Origin: Gammaproteobacteria bacterium
GTDB lineage: Bacteria; Pseudomonadota; Gammaproteobacteria; Steroidobacterales; Steroidobacteraceae
NCBI GenBank assembly: GCA_028293805.1
Contig: JAQGOC010000341.1
Span: 1 to 61,734 of the forward strand
Direction: 5' to 3'
DNA: 61,734 bases
Below the pieces are notes generated by a model. The model made no database searches and had not been told where the DNA came from. It saw nothing but the letters and a program-made list of their open reading frames with translations. Below, piece by piece: positions 17,313-25,989 of this stretch; the first letter of the stretch is position 1; each line of letters begins with the position of its first letter. The translations under genes were made by a program, and so were the position numbers.

Positions 17313-18530
17313 GTGAGCAGTGGAATCGGCCAGACATTGAGCGCGCCTCGATCCGGCTATGCAGTGCCTTTGGCGTGCTTTGCGATCGCCATGCTCGACG
17401 GTTACGACACGCTGATGCTGTCGTTCCTCGCACCACTGATCGCCAAGGACTGGGGACTGGCACCGAGTGCCTTCGGGAAGCTGTTCGCAAGCGGTTACGC
17501 AGGCGCCGCGGTGGGCGCCGCGGCGATAGGGGTGGCGGCGGACCGCTTCGGGCGCAAGACGCTGCTGCTGGTCTCACTGGCGCTAGTGGGTACTTTCACC
17601 TGTCTGTGCGCGTGGGCGAGTGATCCGGCGCAGCTGATGCTCTGGCGGGCTCTCGCCGGCATCGGTCTGGGCGGTGCAATTCCGACGATCTCGGCATTGA
17701 CCGCGGAACATGCCCCTCCCGAGCGCAGCAGCGCGCAGGTGACGCGCATGTTTCTCGGCTTTCCCATCGGCGCCATGCTCGGCGGGGCCATCACTGCCGC
17801 GGTGATGGGTTCCGTAGGGTGGCGGGGGGTGTTCATAGGCTGCGGTGCGTGCGCAGTGTTGCTCATTCCATTTGTCGCGCTCGGTATGCGTGAAAGCGGG
17901 AATCGCGATTCAGCGGCTCCCACTGGCAAGCACGCGCGCCGTCCGCTTGCTGAGTTGGTGTCGGACGGCCGCGGGTGGGGCACGGCGTTACTTTGCGCCT
18001 CGGTGTTCCACATCCTGCTCGTGAGCTACTTCCTGGTCAGCTGGACTCCAACAGCGCTCACGCTCAACGGCATGAGCCCGCAACGTGCCGCAATGACCGG
18101 CGTCCTGTTGAACCTGGGTGGCTTGGCCGGGGCGCTGATCCTGGCGGCACTGATCGGTCGCAGGAATCCGCTGCGGCTCGTTGCGGGCTGTATCGCTGCG
18201 GGCGCGTTGCTGATTGCGCTGCTCGGCCAGAGCATCGCCTCACCCGGAAGCGGCGCACTCGGGTTGGTTTTCCTCGTCGGCGTGCTGATCATCGGCGGCC
18301 AGTCCAATATCCCCGCATTGGGCGTGTATTTCTACCCGCCCGCGGTGCGCGCCACGGGGGTCGGCCTGGCGATGGCGGTCGGTCGGTTAGGCTCGATCGT
18401 CGGACCGCTGATCGCCGGCTATCTCGTCGGGGCCCAAATGGGATGGGACCGGCTCTTTGCGCTGGCGGCGCTGCCTGCGCTCATCGCCGCCGCCGCCATG
18501 GCGAGCGTGGGACTCAAAAAGCGCAGCTGA
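17313..18530 (+). CDS. MFS transporter, aromatic-acid:H+ symporter-like
   Basis: 405 residues from GTG 17313, 8 bases after the previous stop; GTG 17298 is an alternative that would overlap. Twelve hydrophobic segments are evident. Family marks are AMLDGYDTLMLSFLAP in helix 1, GVAADRFGRKT in loop 2-3, LAGIGLGGAIPTISALTAEHAP, and GLAMAVGRLGSIVGPLIAGYL. The DGYD motif is typical of the AAHS group (PcaK, MhpT, BenK), which imports benzoate-like acids. It is the third gene of the EPTP-unknown-MFS unit and probably imports the compound handled by those proteins or by the neighbouring aldolase/amidohydrolase locus. Confidence 0.88.
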   Translation: MSSGIGQTLSAPRSGYAVPLACFAIAMLDGYDTLMLSFLAPLIAKDWGLAPSAFGKLFASGYAGAAVGAAAIGVAADRFGRKTLLLVSLALVGTFTCLCAWASDPAQLMLWRALAGIGLGGAIPTISALTAEHAPPERSSAQVTRMFLGFPIGAMLGGAITAAVMGSVGWRGVFIGCGACAVLLIPFVALGMRESGNRDSAAPTGKHARRPLAELVSDGRGWGTALLCASVFHILLVSYFLVSWTPTALTLNGMSPQRAAMTGVLLNLGGLAGALILAALIGRRNPLRLVAGCIAAGALLIALLGQSIASPGSGALGLVFLVGVLIIGGQSNIPALGVYFYPPAVRATGVGLAMAVGRLGSIVGPLIAGYLVGAQMGWDRLFALAALPALIAAAAMASVGLKKRS

Positions 18531-18597
18531 CCTATTTGACGGTCCTGCGCGGATCAGTCACCCTGCCGGTCGGATTGCTGGAACAGGCGGCGGGCAC

Positions 18598-19077
18598 ATG
18601 GCCGGCTTTTACGACATCGCGGTTCGGGGTATCGACGGGTCGCCCGACCTGCTCGCGGGATTGCGGGGCAAGGTCGTGCTTGCCGTGAACGTGGCCAGCC
18701 AGTGTGGATTGACGCCGCAGTATTCCGGCCTCGAGCAATTGCATCGCGAGTTGCGCGAGCACGAATTCGCCGTCGTGGGATTCCCCTGCAATCAGTTCGC
18801 AGCGCAAGAGCCCGGCAGCGAAGCGGACATCGTGCAGTTCTGCCAGACGAAGTACGATGTCAGCTTCCCGCTGAGCGCGAAGCTGGAGGTGAATGGAGCG
18901 ACCCGCCACGCGCTGTACGGCTTCCTGACCTCACCCGCCAACGGGTTCGCCGGCGACATCACCTGGAATTTCGAAAAATTTTTGATCGGCCGCGACGGCC
19001 GCGTGCTCAAGCGTTACCCGCCGGGGACCAAGCCGCAGGACAGTGGGCTGCTGCAGGACATCGCGGACGCATTGTGA
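18598..19077 (+). CDS. glutathione peroxidase family protein
   Basis: 159 residues from ATG 18598. The peroxidatic Cys36 sits in NVASQCGLTPQY, with the partner Gln in GFPCNQFAAQEPG and Trp in ITWNFEKFLIG; the GRVLKRYPPGTKP tail completes the family. It is a Cys-type (not seleno) enzyme, probably reducing peroxides with thioredoxin or glutathione. It lies 67 bases after the MFS gene in the same direction and ends 17 bases before a convergent membrane gene. Confidence 0.93.
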   Translation: MAGFYDIAVRGIDGSPDLLAGLRGKVVLAVNVASQCGLTPQYSGLEQLHRELREHEFAVVGFPCNQFAAQEPGSEADIVQFCQTKYDVSFPLSAKLEVNGATRHALYGFLTSPANGFAGDITWNFEKFLIGRDGRVLKRYPPGTKPQDSGLLQDIADAL

Positions 19078-19093
19078 CGACACGCCGGCCGGG

Positions 19094-20866
19094 TCAATGC
19101 TCGTAGGGGAGCTGTACCTGGCGCTTCTGGCTGGCATCCGGGCGGCATTCGTGCTTGTTCACTGCGAGCAGAGCGGCCGTGTCGTTTGCGGCGGCTAGCG
19201 TGGTCGGCACGCGTATGTGAGCCGCTTCAAACGGCTGCGTCACCAGCAGGAAATCGTACTCGCAGGCGATCCGGTTCCAGTCCACCGGCACCAGGTCCAG
19301 CATCTTCCATTGCCCCTGGCGCTTGGAAAAGGAGAAACGCCACCGGTACGTGCGCCCCTCCACCGCGTACGTCGCCTCGGTGCCCTTGTTCCACTTTTCC
19401 AACGAAAGATACCATCCGTCATCCGGCAGGTACGGCCTGTGCCGGTAACGGAAATACTTCATGGGATCGCCTCGATCGCGGCTGAAGAGGGTAGGAACGA
19501 TTGCGCCACGATCGAGTACCGCATATGAGCCCGCATGCATCAGAGGAGCTAACGTGTACAGCGGTTGCGTGTACACCGGGAGCACGTACGCTCCCCGGGG
19601 AACCGACGCAACGACCGCGCGGTAGCGGGCGCTCTTGGCATTGCTGCCGTTCAAATGGATTGCCAGGTATGCAAGGTTGGTAACGGCGAGAAGCACGGCC
19701 AACACGAGCACGGGCAGAGTATTGAACGCCCGGCCGGCCGAGCCGTCATCCGCCACGTGCAGGCACGCGAAGATCAGGAACAGGGCCACCATCGGCAGTG
19801 CCCGGACATCCACGAATGCAGCCTCTCCGTAGTCTCGCGGGAGAACGAGGTAAACGCCCACGAATACCACTGCCAGCGCGAGTTGCTCCAGGACGGCCGG
19901 CTTATTGAGCGCGCTGCGGTGCAGATCACGGCGTATGGGCCACAAAAGACACCCGGCGAGCGCGGCCATCATCGGTTTGGATAGCCTGCCATCGAAGCGT
20001 TCGAACTCATCCAGCAGACTTTCGATCTTCAGCCCCAGATCGCCCCACTCGAAGAGGTACGCCCGCGGATTTGCAGCACTGTACGGCTCCACCAGGACGC
20101 CGAAATGCAACGCGAGCAGCGCTATTGCGGGAAACAGCAGACAGATCTCCAGGCGCACGTTGGTCTGCCGGTGCAACAGGCGCACCGCTCCCCCGACCGC
20201 GAGCGCCGTCGTGAAGAACACGAGCGTTGTCAGATGGATGAGATATCCCAGCCATAACACGGCGACAAAGGCCGCGACCCGTGGCGCCGACCAGCGCCGG
20301 CGCAGCATATCGGCCAGCCCCAGATTCACGACGATCATTGCCAGAGCAAGCCGGAATGCCGTGAATCCGGCGAGGAAGAACCAGTCGGTCGACAGATACA
20401 GGCTGATGAGGCAGATCAGCCACCGCGCGCGCGGCGCCAGATCGTTCGCATGCATGTAGAAGAGCAGGGCGCCCGGCAACGAAAGCAACACGACCGTGTT
20501 GAATACGCCGGCGCCGGCTGCGGGGCCGAACAGCTCGATGCAGCCCGCCAGGAGCAGATCGTGAAGAATATAGGGGATGGGTCTGAAGTGAAAAGCAAAG
20601 ATCTGCCCGAACTGCGCGCCGTGTTGAAACAGGAGATCCGCCAGCACTGCGCCCCGGGCGAGGTGATTGGGGGAGTCCTGGAACGGCAGTGACGTCAACT
20701 GGGCGATATACGCGGCGTATGCGGCATACAGCACTGCTGCAGCGGCCCAGCCGAGCCTCTCGATACGGTCCGGGTCGCGCAAGGCCGCAAGTGGCGCCAG
20801 AAAGCCTCTGCGCGCTGCAATGGGTGCGGCCTCGAGTTGGGATTCCGTGGTTGGCGGGGAATGCAT
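19094..20866 (-). CDS. large polytopic membrane protein, unknown (glycosyltransferase-like topology)
   Basis: 590 residues from ATG 20866, which has GGAG six bases upstream; the GTG at 20878 is less likely. About ten hydrophobic segments occupy residues 45-430, followed by a roughly 150-residue soluble C-terminal part. FQDSPNHLARGAVLADL after the first helix resembles the first extracytoplasmic loop of GT-C type mannosyl/arabinosyl transferases and related proteins, but I see no decisive motif. Periplasmic-side function and a polyprenyl-sugar substrate are guesses. It is convergent with glutathione peroxidase and divergent from the GH13 gene. Confidence 0.78.
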   Translation of the reverse strand: MHSPPTTESQLEAAPIAARRGFLAPLAALRDPDRIERLGWAAAAVLYAAYAAYIAQLTSLPFQDSPNHLARGAVLADLLFQHGAQFGQIFAFHFRPIPYILHDLLLAGCIELFGPAAGAGVFNTVVLLSLPGALLFYMHANDLAPRARWLICLISLYLSTDWFFLAGFTAFRLALAMIVVNLGLADMLRRRWSAPRVAAFVAVLWLGYLIHLTTLVFFTTALAVGGAVRLLHRQTNVRLEICLLFPAIALLALHFGVLVEPYSAANPRAYLFEWGDLGLKIESLLDEFERFDGRLSKPMMAALAGCLLWPIRRDLHRSALNKPAVLEQLALAVVFVGVYLVLPRDYGEAAFVDVRALPMVALFLIFACLHVADDGSAGRAFNTLPVLVLAVLLAVTNLAYLAIHLNGSNAKSARYRAVVASVPRGAYVLPVYTQPLYTLAPLMHAGSYAVLDRGAIVPTLFSRDRGDPMKYFRYRHRPYLPDDGWYLSLEKWNKGTEATYAVEGRTYRWRFSFSKRQGQWKMLDLVPVDWNRIACEYDFLLVTQPFEAAHIRVPTTLAAANDTAALLAVNKHECRPDASQKRQVQLPYEH

Positions 20867-21359
20867 CGGATGCTCCACTGGAGTTCACGCTTGCGAAACG
20901 CGCTGCAGCCGGGCGGCTTCCCGCGAACCCCGGGCATGGACCTGGCCTGTTGGCCTGCTCAGCAAGATTCGGGCGGCGTCACCAACATGCATGTAGGAAT
21001 CTCAAAACAGGCCGGCGCCTGGCCGCGGCATGGAGTTGATGCTGATCAAGGCGGCCCGGAGGCAGGAGTCTATCGTCGCGCCGCATCACGAATGCACAAA
21101 GCCCCGGATCATGGCAAGCCGCAGTCATCTCGAACGTAAACAGAAGTGCAACCCGGGCGCCCCCCCGCCTGCGCAACCAACCTCTGATGGCGGCCGCGTA
21201 GGTTCCATCCGGGTTGCCGGCAGCCCCAGCCGGCACGCCGGCGGACGGCCTACCGACGTTTCAGATGCGCTGCGCATCTCCCGAACCCTCGAGCACGGGC
21301 CCGGCAACGATTGGATCGCTGTCTGCCGCTATGGTCGACATTGCGTTGGAGAATCTACC
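20867..21359. other. 493-base intergenic stretch, no gene seen
   Basis: It lies between the divergent membrane protein and GH13 genes. Open frames through it lack domain content, and the GH13 signal peptide only begins at 21360. It includes a run of seven C (21160-21166). It presumably holds promoters for both genes; I could not identify a confident -35/-10 pair. Confidence 0.5.
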
Positions 21360-23519
21360 ATGCACATCACATTGCACCGTCACTTGCGTTGGCTGGCGCT
21401 GTTTGCCCTCTGCGCCGTCGCCGCCGGCAATAGCTGGTCTCAGGTACCAGACCCGAAGTACATCAGTTTTCTCGAGCAACAGTCCATGATTTTCCAGTCG
21501 GACCAGGAGGCCGACAAGATCTCCGGCATGGGAGTGCAGTGGCATCAAGACTTCAGCCAGCCAAAGCCGATCCAGCTGGTAAGGCAGGCTTCGGTCTGGC
21601 TTCTGTATTACCCCGGCTCCGTGATCACGAAGCCGGGGGTATCCGTCATCGGCACCTGGGCCGACCCACAGTTTTGGAGTGCCGCGCATGATGTCGGAAT
21701 CACGCTCTTGCATACCGACCCCGTGCAGCGCGCGGGCGGACTCAATGGAACGACATTCACCCCGACCATCGACGGGTGGTTCGACCGCATCTCGCTGGAC
21801 GTCGCCCCGGAGCTCGGGACGGAAAGCGATTTCACGCAGATGGTTGCCAACGCCGGCCAGCAACAGGCGGTCATCGGCTCGGACCTCGTGCCCCTCCACT
21901 CGGGTCTCGGGCCCGACTTCCGGCTTGCCGAGCTGGCGTACAAGGACTACCCCGGCCTGTATGACATGGTGGAGATCGCCCAGAAGGACTGGGGACTGCT
22001 GCCGGCGGTCAATGATCCTGCGGGGCACGCCCTCGTCCCGACGGATGCAGCCGTGCAGCTGAAGCAGAAGGGATATATCCCCGGTCTCATCCATTCCGCC
22101 GATGCCGACCCGCAGGCCAACACCTGGAGCGGCTGGAGCGCCACGCCAGCCCTTGTCGGAGTCGACGGCAAGACGCGCCGCTGGGTGTATCTGCACGTCT
22201 TCAAGCCGGCTCAGCCGGCGTACAACTGGCTGGATCCGTCCGGCGCGGCCCAGCGCGTGCAATTTGGCGACAGCGGCCGGCAGATCGTGGATCGCGGGGT
22301 AAAGGTTCTGCGTCTTGACGCCGACACGTTCCTTGGGCTGGAGCCGCAGCCGGACAGCACGATGGCTGCGGATTACCTCACCCCGCTGGCGAACATCAAT
22401 ACGGCCGAAATCGCGTTCGCAATCCGTAAGCTCGGCGGGTTTTCGTACCAGGAGTTTGCCGCCCCACTTGCACAACTCAAGCAATTCGCCCCGAACGGCC
22501 CGGACCTGTCGTACGACTTTTTCACCCGCGCCGAGGTCCTTTACGCGCTAATCAACGGCGACGTGCTGCCATTGCGGCTAGCACATCACTTCCTGCTGGA
22601 CGCTGGCGTGCAGGCGGGCACGCTCGTCCACGACCTGCAGAACCACGACGAGATCACCTTCCAGCTGTTCGAGCTGGGCTCCCATGACGATTTCCAGTAT
22701 GAGGGCCAAAACCTCAACGGCGGGCAACTCAAGCAAAAGGTGCTCCAGACCATGCGCTCGAGTGTCGCGGGCCCTGCTGCGCCCTACAACATGCTGTACC
22801 GCCCCGCGCAAGATGGAATCGCCACCACCTTCGCCGGTTTCATTGCTCCCGCACTTGGCGTTCATGACCCGTATCACGCCACCCCCGACCAGGTTGCGCT
22901 CATCCAACGTGGACACCTTCTCGTCGCCCACGCGAATGCCATGCAGCCGGGTGTGTTCGCCATCTCGGCCTGGGACCTGGTGGGCGCCTTGCCCATACCG
23001 GCATCGAGCGTCCCCAACAATCTGACCGCCGGCGGCGACTGGCGTTGGATCGACCGCGGAGCCGTGGATCTGGTCGGCGTGAATCCCACAGGGACCAAGT
23101 CGTCATTCGGGATCCCCAAGGCCCAGACTCTCTATGGCGCCGTGCCCGATCAGCTCAAGTCGCCCAACTCGTTCGCGAGCCAGATCATGAAGATGCTCGC
23201 GGCGCGCAAGCAATACCGCATCGCCGAGGGCACTATGCTGGCTGTGCCGCCGGTCAGCGATCACTCAGTCTGCGTGCTCGTCATGAAGCTGCCTGATTCC
23301 AAGCTGGCGATCACGGCCCTCAACTATGGGCGCGGGAGTACTTCGGTCCAGGTCGACCTCACTCAGGTTCCCCCGGGGATACCGTCGCAGTCGCTGGCGG
23401 GTCGGGGAGCTACTGACGTGGTTGCCAACCAAGGCGCGGGGACGGTGTCCAATGCGGGCCTGCTGAGCGTCGATCTCGACTCGCTTTCCGGCCGGACCCT
23501 CGTGGTCCAGCCCAAGTAG
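21360..23519 (+). CDS. secreted GH13-family alpha-glucan-active enzyme
   Basis: 719 residues from ATG 21360, preceded by GGAGA. Signal peptide about 1-27. The catalytic set is readable: RLDADTFLG with the nucleophile Asp320, GGFSYQEFAAPL with the probable acid/base Glu365, and LQNHDEITF with Asp430. The stretches RKLGGFSYQE and LSYDFFTR...LINGD resemble the trehalose synthase/maltosyltransferase-like GH13 subgroup, so hydrolysis, isomerisation or transfer on alpha-linked glucose is possible. It is convergent with GH66 and GH15 genes that make dextran the likely polymer, and probably acts on released oligosaccharides outside the cytoplasm. Confidence 0.87.
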   Translation: MHITLHRHLRWLALFALCAVAAGNSWSQVPDPKYISFLEQQSMIFQSDQEADKISGMGVQWHQDFSQPKPIQLVRQASVWLLYYPGSVITKPGVSVIGTWADPQFWSAAHDVGITLLHTDPVQRAGGLNGTTFTPTIDGWFDRISLDVAPELGTESDFTQMVANAGQQQAVIGSDLVPLHSGLGPDFRLAELAYKDYPGLYDMVEIAQKDWGLLPAVNDPAGHALVPTDAAVQLKQKGYIPGLIHSADADPQANTWSGWSATPALVGVDGKTRRWVYLHVFKPAQPAYNWLDPSGAAQRVQFGDSGRQIVDRGVKVLRLDADTFLGLEPQPDSTMAADYLTPLANINTAEIAFAIRKLGGFSYQEFAAPLAQLKQFAPNGPDLSYDFFTRAEVLYALINGDVLPLRLAHHFLLDAGVQAGTLVHDLQNHDEITFQLFELGSHDDFQYEGQNLNGGQLKQKVLQTMRSSVAGPAAPYNMLYRPAQDGIATTFAGFIAPALGVHDPYHATPDQVALIQRGHLLVAHANAMQPGVFAISAWDLVGALPIPASSVPNNLTAGGDWRWIDRGAVDLVGVNPTGTKSSFGIPKAQTLYGAVPDQLKSPNSFASQIMKMLAARKQYRIAEGTMLAVPPVSDHSVCVLVMKLPDSKLAITALNYGRGSTSVQVDLTQVPPGIPSQSLAGRGATDVVANQGAGTVSNAGLLSVDLDSLSGRTLVVQPK

Positions 23520-23580
23520 CGCAAACCGAAGCTTCGCGTTTGCGGCATCGCCCCCCCGACCTGCCGCAAGCGCAAGTGGG

Positions 23581-23620
23581 CGCTGCGCGCGGGCGGACAG
23601 GAGTTCGTCCGCCCGCAGCG
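23581..23620. terminator. strong hairpin between convergent GH13 and GH66 genes
   Basis: A perfect 10-bp stem GCGGGCGGAC / GTCCGCCCGC (23589-23598, 23607-23616) with an 8-base loop, extended by CGCTGC / GCAGCG across a bulge. A short TTT follows on the + strand. It is 61 bases after the GH13 stop and 79 bases past the GH66 stop, so it could serve both directions. Confidence 0.65.
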
Positions 23621-23694
23621 TTTGCGCAATCTCGATCGTGCAGCATTTAGGCGGCGCGGGGCAGAACGTTCAAGCCCTGGCCGTACCCGCTGGC

Positions 23695-25962
23695 TTACCC
23701 GCCTCGGTGCAAGTACACCATGTCCCAATAGACGAGCTTTGGGACGGTGAACTCCACATAGCGCCCGCGCTGGTCCTGACCGCTCGTGTACGGCAGTGAG
23801 GTGGCGCGGCCGAAATTGAAGTCGGGGGTGGCGACATAGACTCCGTCCATCGTATCGCCGACGTAGTAGCGCAGCCTGATGCCCGTCTGCACCGGAGGCA
23901 ACGCCTTGGCATTGCGCCACAAGTCATCGAGCGTGACCAGGTTGACGAGGTGGAGTATGTCGTACGGCCCGATTCGGCGCGGCACGACCCAGATCCCGTT
24001 CGACCCTTTGTCGATCAACCGCTGGCCTGACATGGCAACGAGCCGGTTCGTTCCCGCTCCGAGGGTGGTCACTTCGGGCGCGAACAGCAGGGTCTCGTAG
24101 GCGCTGATGAAGGACAGGGAATCGCGCAGCGCCCGTTTGAGAGGCGGTGGGATTGCCTTCGACCGGTCCGGGTAGTACTCGTTAGCCAGACCTTGCTGGT
24201 CGTCACCGATGATGATCGACGTGGCGCCGGACGCGTAGATGGCCGCCAGCTCCAGGCGGACCGCATGCTCGTCAAATTGCTCGAGGCGCAGATTATCGAC
24301 GAAGAGCGCGCCGCCGGTCTCCTCGGCGACGGCCAGCGTGACCTTATTCGTCCCGGCCGCCAATTGCGCGTCCACGTGGGGGGTGGTTTGCCAGGCGCTC
24401 CAGTCTGCCAGAGAGGGCAACTGAATGTCGCGAACCGGGCTGCCATTGACGGACACCCGTCCGTGGACAGTATGACCGCTCGCGTTCGCGTAGCGGAACA
24501 CGAGCGACTGCGGGGACGGCTCCGGGAGCTCGATTGTCCAGCTGATGGAATCGCCCGGATGATCCATGCTGTCGATGAAGCCGAGGCCGGTGAAACCCGG
24601 AACGTTGTTGGCAATACCAGCGCCACCGGTAAGCGCTGTCGTTCCCTCAGCTTCGTAAAGGGGGCCGGCTTGCTCGCCGTACTGCGCGTACGCCGCGAGC
24701 ACCACCGGCCGGTGTTGGCCGATCGTCCGCAGTTGCTCGACGTAGCGACGAAGGTCATCGTACGTGTTCGTCTTGAACCAGATCTCGCTGTAGAGGAAGT
24801 CGCACGCTTTGGTGCCAGCCACCTGGGGGACGGCCCAGCCGTCGACCGTCCCGTCCACGATGTTGAACGTGCACGCCGCCCGCTGCGGATCACTCGCCGA
24901 GAGCCGGGCGTCGGTGGCCTCCAGGAAACTCGCGAAGGCGCTGGGCAGATCGATCGGTGACCCATCGCCTCGCAGGACGCCATTGCGCTGTCCGAGTTGG
25001 TCGATGTGGACACCGTCGAAGTTGAAGGTCTTGATCGCGTCTATGTACTCGGACGCCATCCAGTTCTGCCAGTCAGGATTGGCCGGGTCGAACAAGAAGA
25101 GCATCTCTCCCGGTTTCACGGAGCTGAAGTCGAGGGAAAACTGCGCCACGGCTTGCGGCTGCGCAAACATGCCCCACGACGGCTGGATCGGCCAGAGCTG
25201 GGCGTACCCCTCGCGCGCGGCGTAGTTCATGACGTAGGCCATGGCGAGGGCGTTGTAACTGTGCACGGCGCCGACCAGATTATGGATGACGTCCGCCGTG
25301 TTGGTCCTGCCGAAGAGGTCCAGCCAGAAAGGCAGGATGTTGCCGTCTTGCCGCTCGATCAGCTTTTCGTGGCGCCAGAACCAGTCGTAGAACTGGAACA
25401 TGTTCAGATGGTAGTCCTGAGCAAGCCGCTGCACGGTCGGGCCGACGACATTGGGTGTCTGGTCCGGCGCGAAGTTGGAAAGGTAGCCGTAGCGGGGATA
25501 CCCGAGCGGCGTGGAGCTGATGTCTATGCCCGTCGAGCCGATGACGTAACCTCCGACGGACACGACGGCCAGGTAGCCGGTGAAGTCGGTTGGCGGCGGC
25601 ACCCACTTGAACTCCACCGTCGTGGGTGCGTCGGGCCGGAGCGTGACCGGCGCGCTCGTCGCACGATATACCAGGTCCTGCAAGTGAAAGACGGTCAGCT
25701 CGAGCGGCCCGACCAGCGGCGCGCCGGTTGGAGACAGAGCCTCTACTTGCAGCGCCGCCTGCTCGCCTGGCGAGAAGCGAGCCGCGAGGGGGTACACTCG
25801 CGCCACGTCGGGGTGCGGCGCGAGGGCATCGGTCAGGCTGCGCGGGACTGTTGGCGGAATCTGCGCCTGTGCCGCCAACACCGGTAGCGCGAGAGTTGCG
25901 GCAAGTAAGGCGGCGGGTCGGGTGCCGCGAGAGCTCACGGGTCGTTCAACGTAACTTCGCAT
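23695..25962 (-). CDS. secreted GH66 dextranase / cycloisomaltooligosaccharide glucanotransferase with inserted CBM35
   Basis: 755 residues; signal peptide about 1-33. An N-terminal beta-sandwich precedes the GH66 barrel, which opens near GYPRYGYLSNF. The nucleophile is Asp321 (FDGVHIDQLG) and the acid/base Glu393 (LYSEIWFKT). The spacing of 72 equals that I recall for characterised GH66 enzymes. A CBM35-like module is inserted at about 435-560 (ALTGGAGIANN ... ALFVDNLRLEQ), after which the barrel resumes (IYASGATSIIIGDDQ). A CBM35 in this position is the hallmark of CITases and dextranases with cyclising activity, which make or cut alpha-1,6-glucan. It lies 27 bases after the GH15 gene, with which it forms an operon. 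Confidence 0.92.
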   Translation of the reverse strand: MRSYVERPVSSRGTRPAALLAATLALPVLAAQAQIPPTVPRSLTDALAPHPDVARVYPLAARFSPGEQAALQVEALSPTGAPLVGPLELTVFHLQDLVYRATSAPVTLRPDAPTTVEFKWVPPPTDFTGYLAVVSVGGYVIGSTGIDISSTPLGYPRYGYLSNFAPDQTPNVVGPTVQRLAQDYHLNMFQFYDWFWRHEKLIERQDGNILPFWLDLFGRTNTADVIHNLVGAVHSYNALAMAYVMNYAAREGYAQLWPIQPSWGMFAQPQAVAQFSLDFSSVKPGEMLFLFDPANPDWQNWMASEYIDAIKTFNFDGVHIDQLGQRNGVLRGDGSPIDLPSAFASFLEATDARLSASDPQRAACTFNIVDGTVDGWAVPQVAGTKACDFLYSEIWFKTNTYDDLRRYVEQLRTIGQHRPVVLAAYAQYGEQAGPLYEAEGTTALTGGAGIANNVPGFTGLGFIDSMDHPGDSISWTIELPEPSPQSLVFRYANASGHTVHGRVSVNGSPVRDIQLPSLADWSAWQTTPHVDAQLAAGTNKVTLAVAEETGGALFVDNLRLEQFDEHAVRLELAAIYASGATSIIIGDDQQGLANEYYPDRSKAIPPPLKRALRDSLSFISAYETLLFAPEVTTLGAGTNRLVAMSGQRLIDKGSNGIWVVPRRIGPYDILHLVNLVTLDDLWRNAKALPPVQTGIRLRYYVGDTMDGVYVATPDFNFGRATSLPYTSGQDQRGRYVEFTVPKLVYWDMVYLHRGG

Positions 25963-25989
25963 TTGGTCGCTTCTCCCTCTTCTGCAGAT

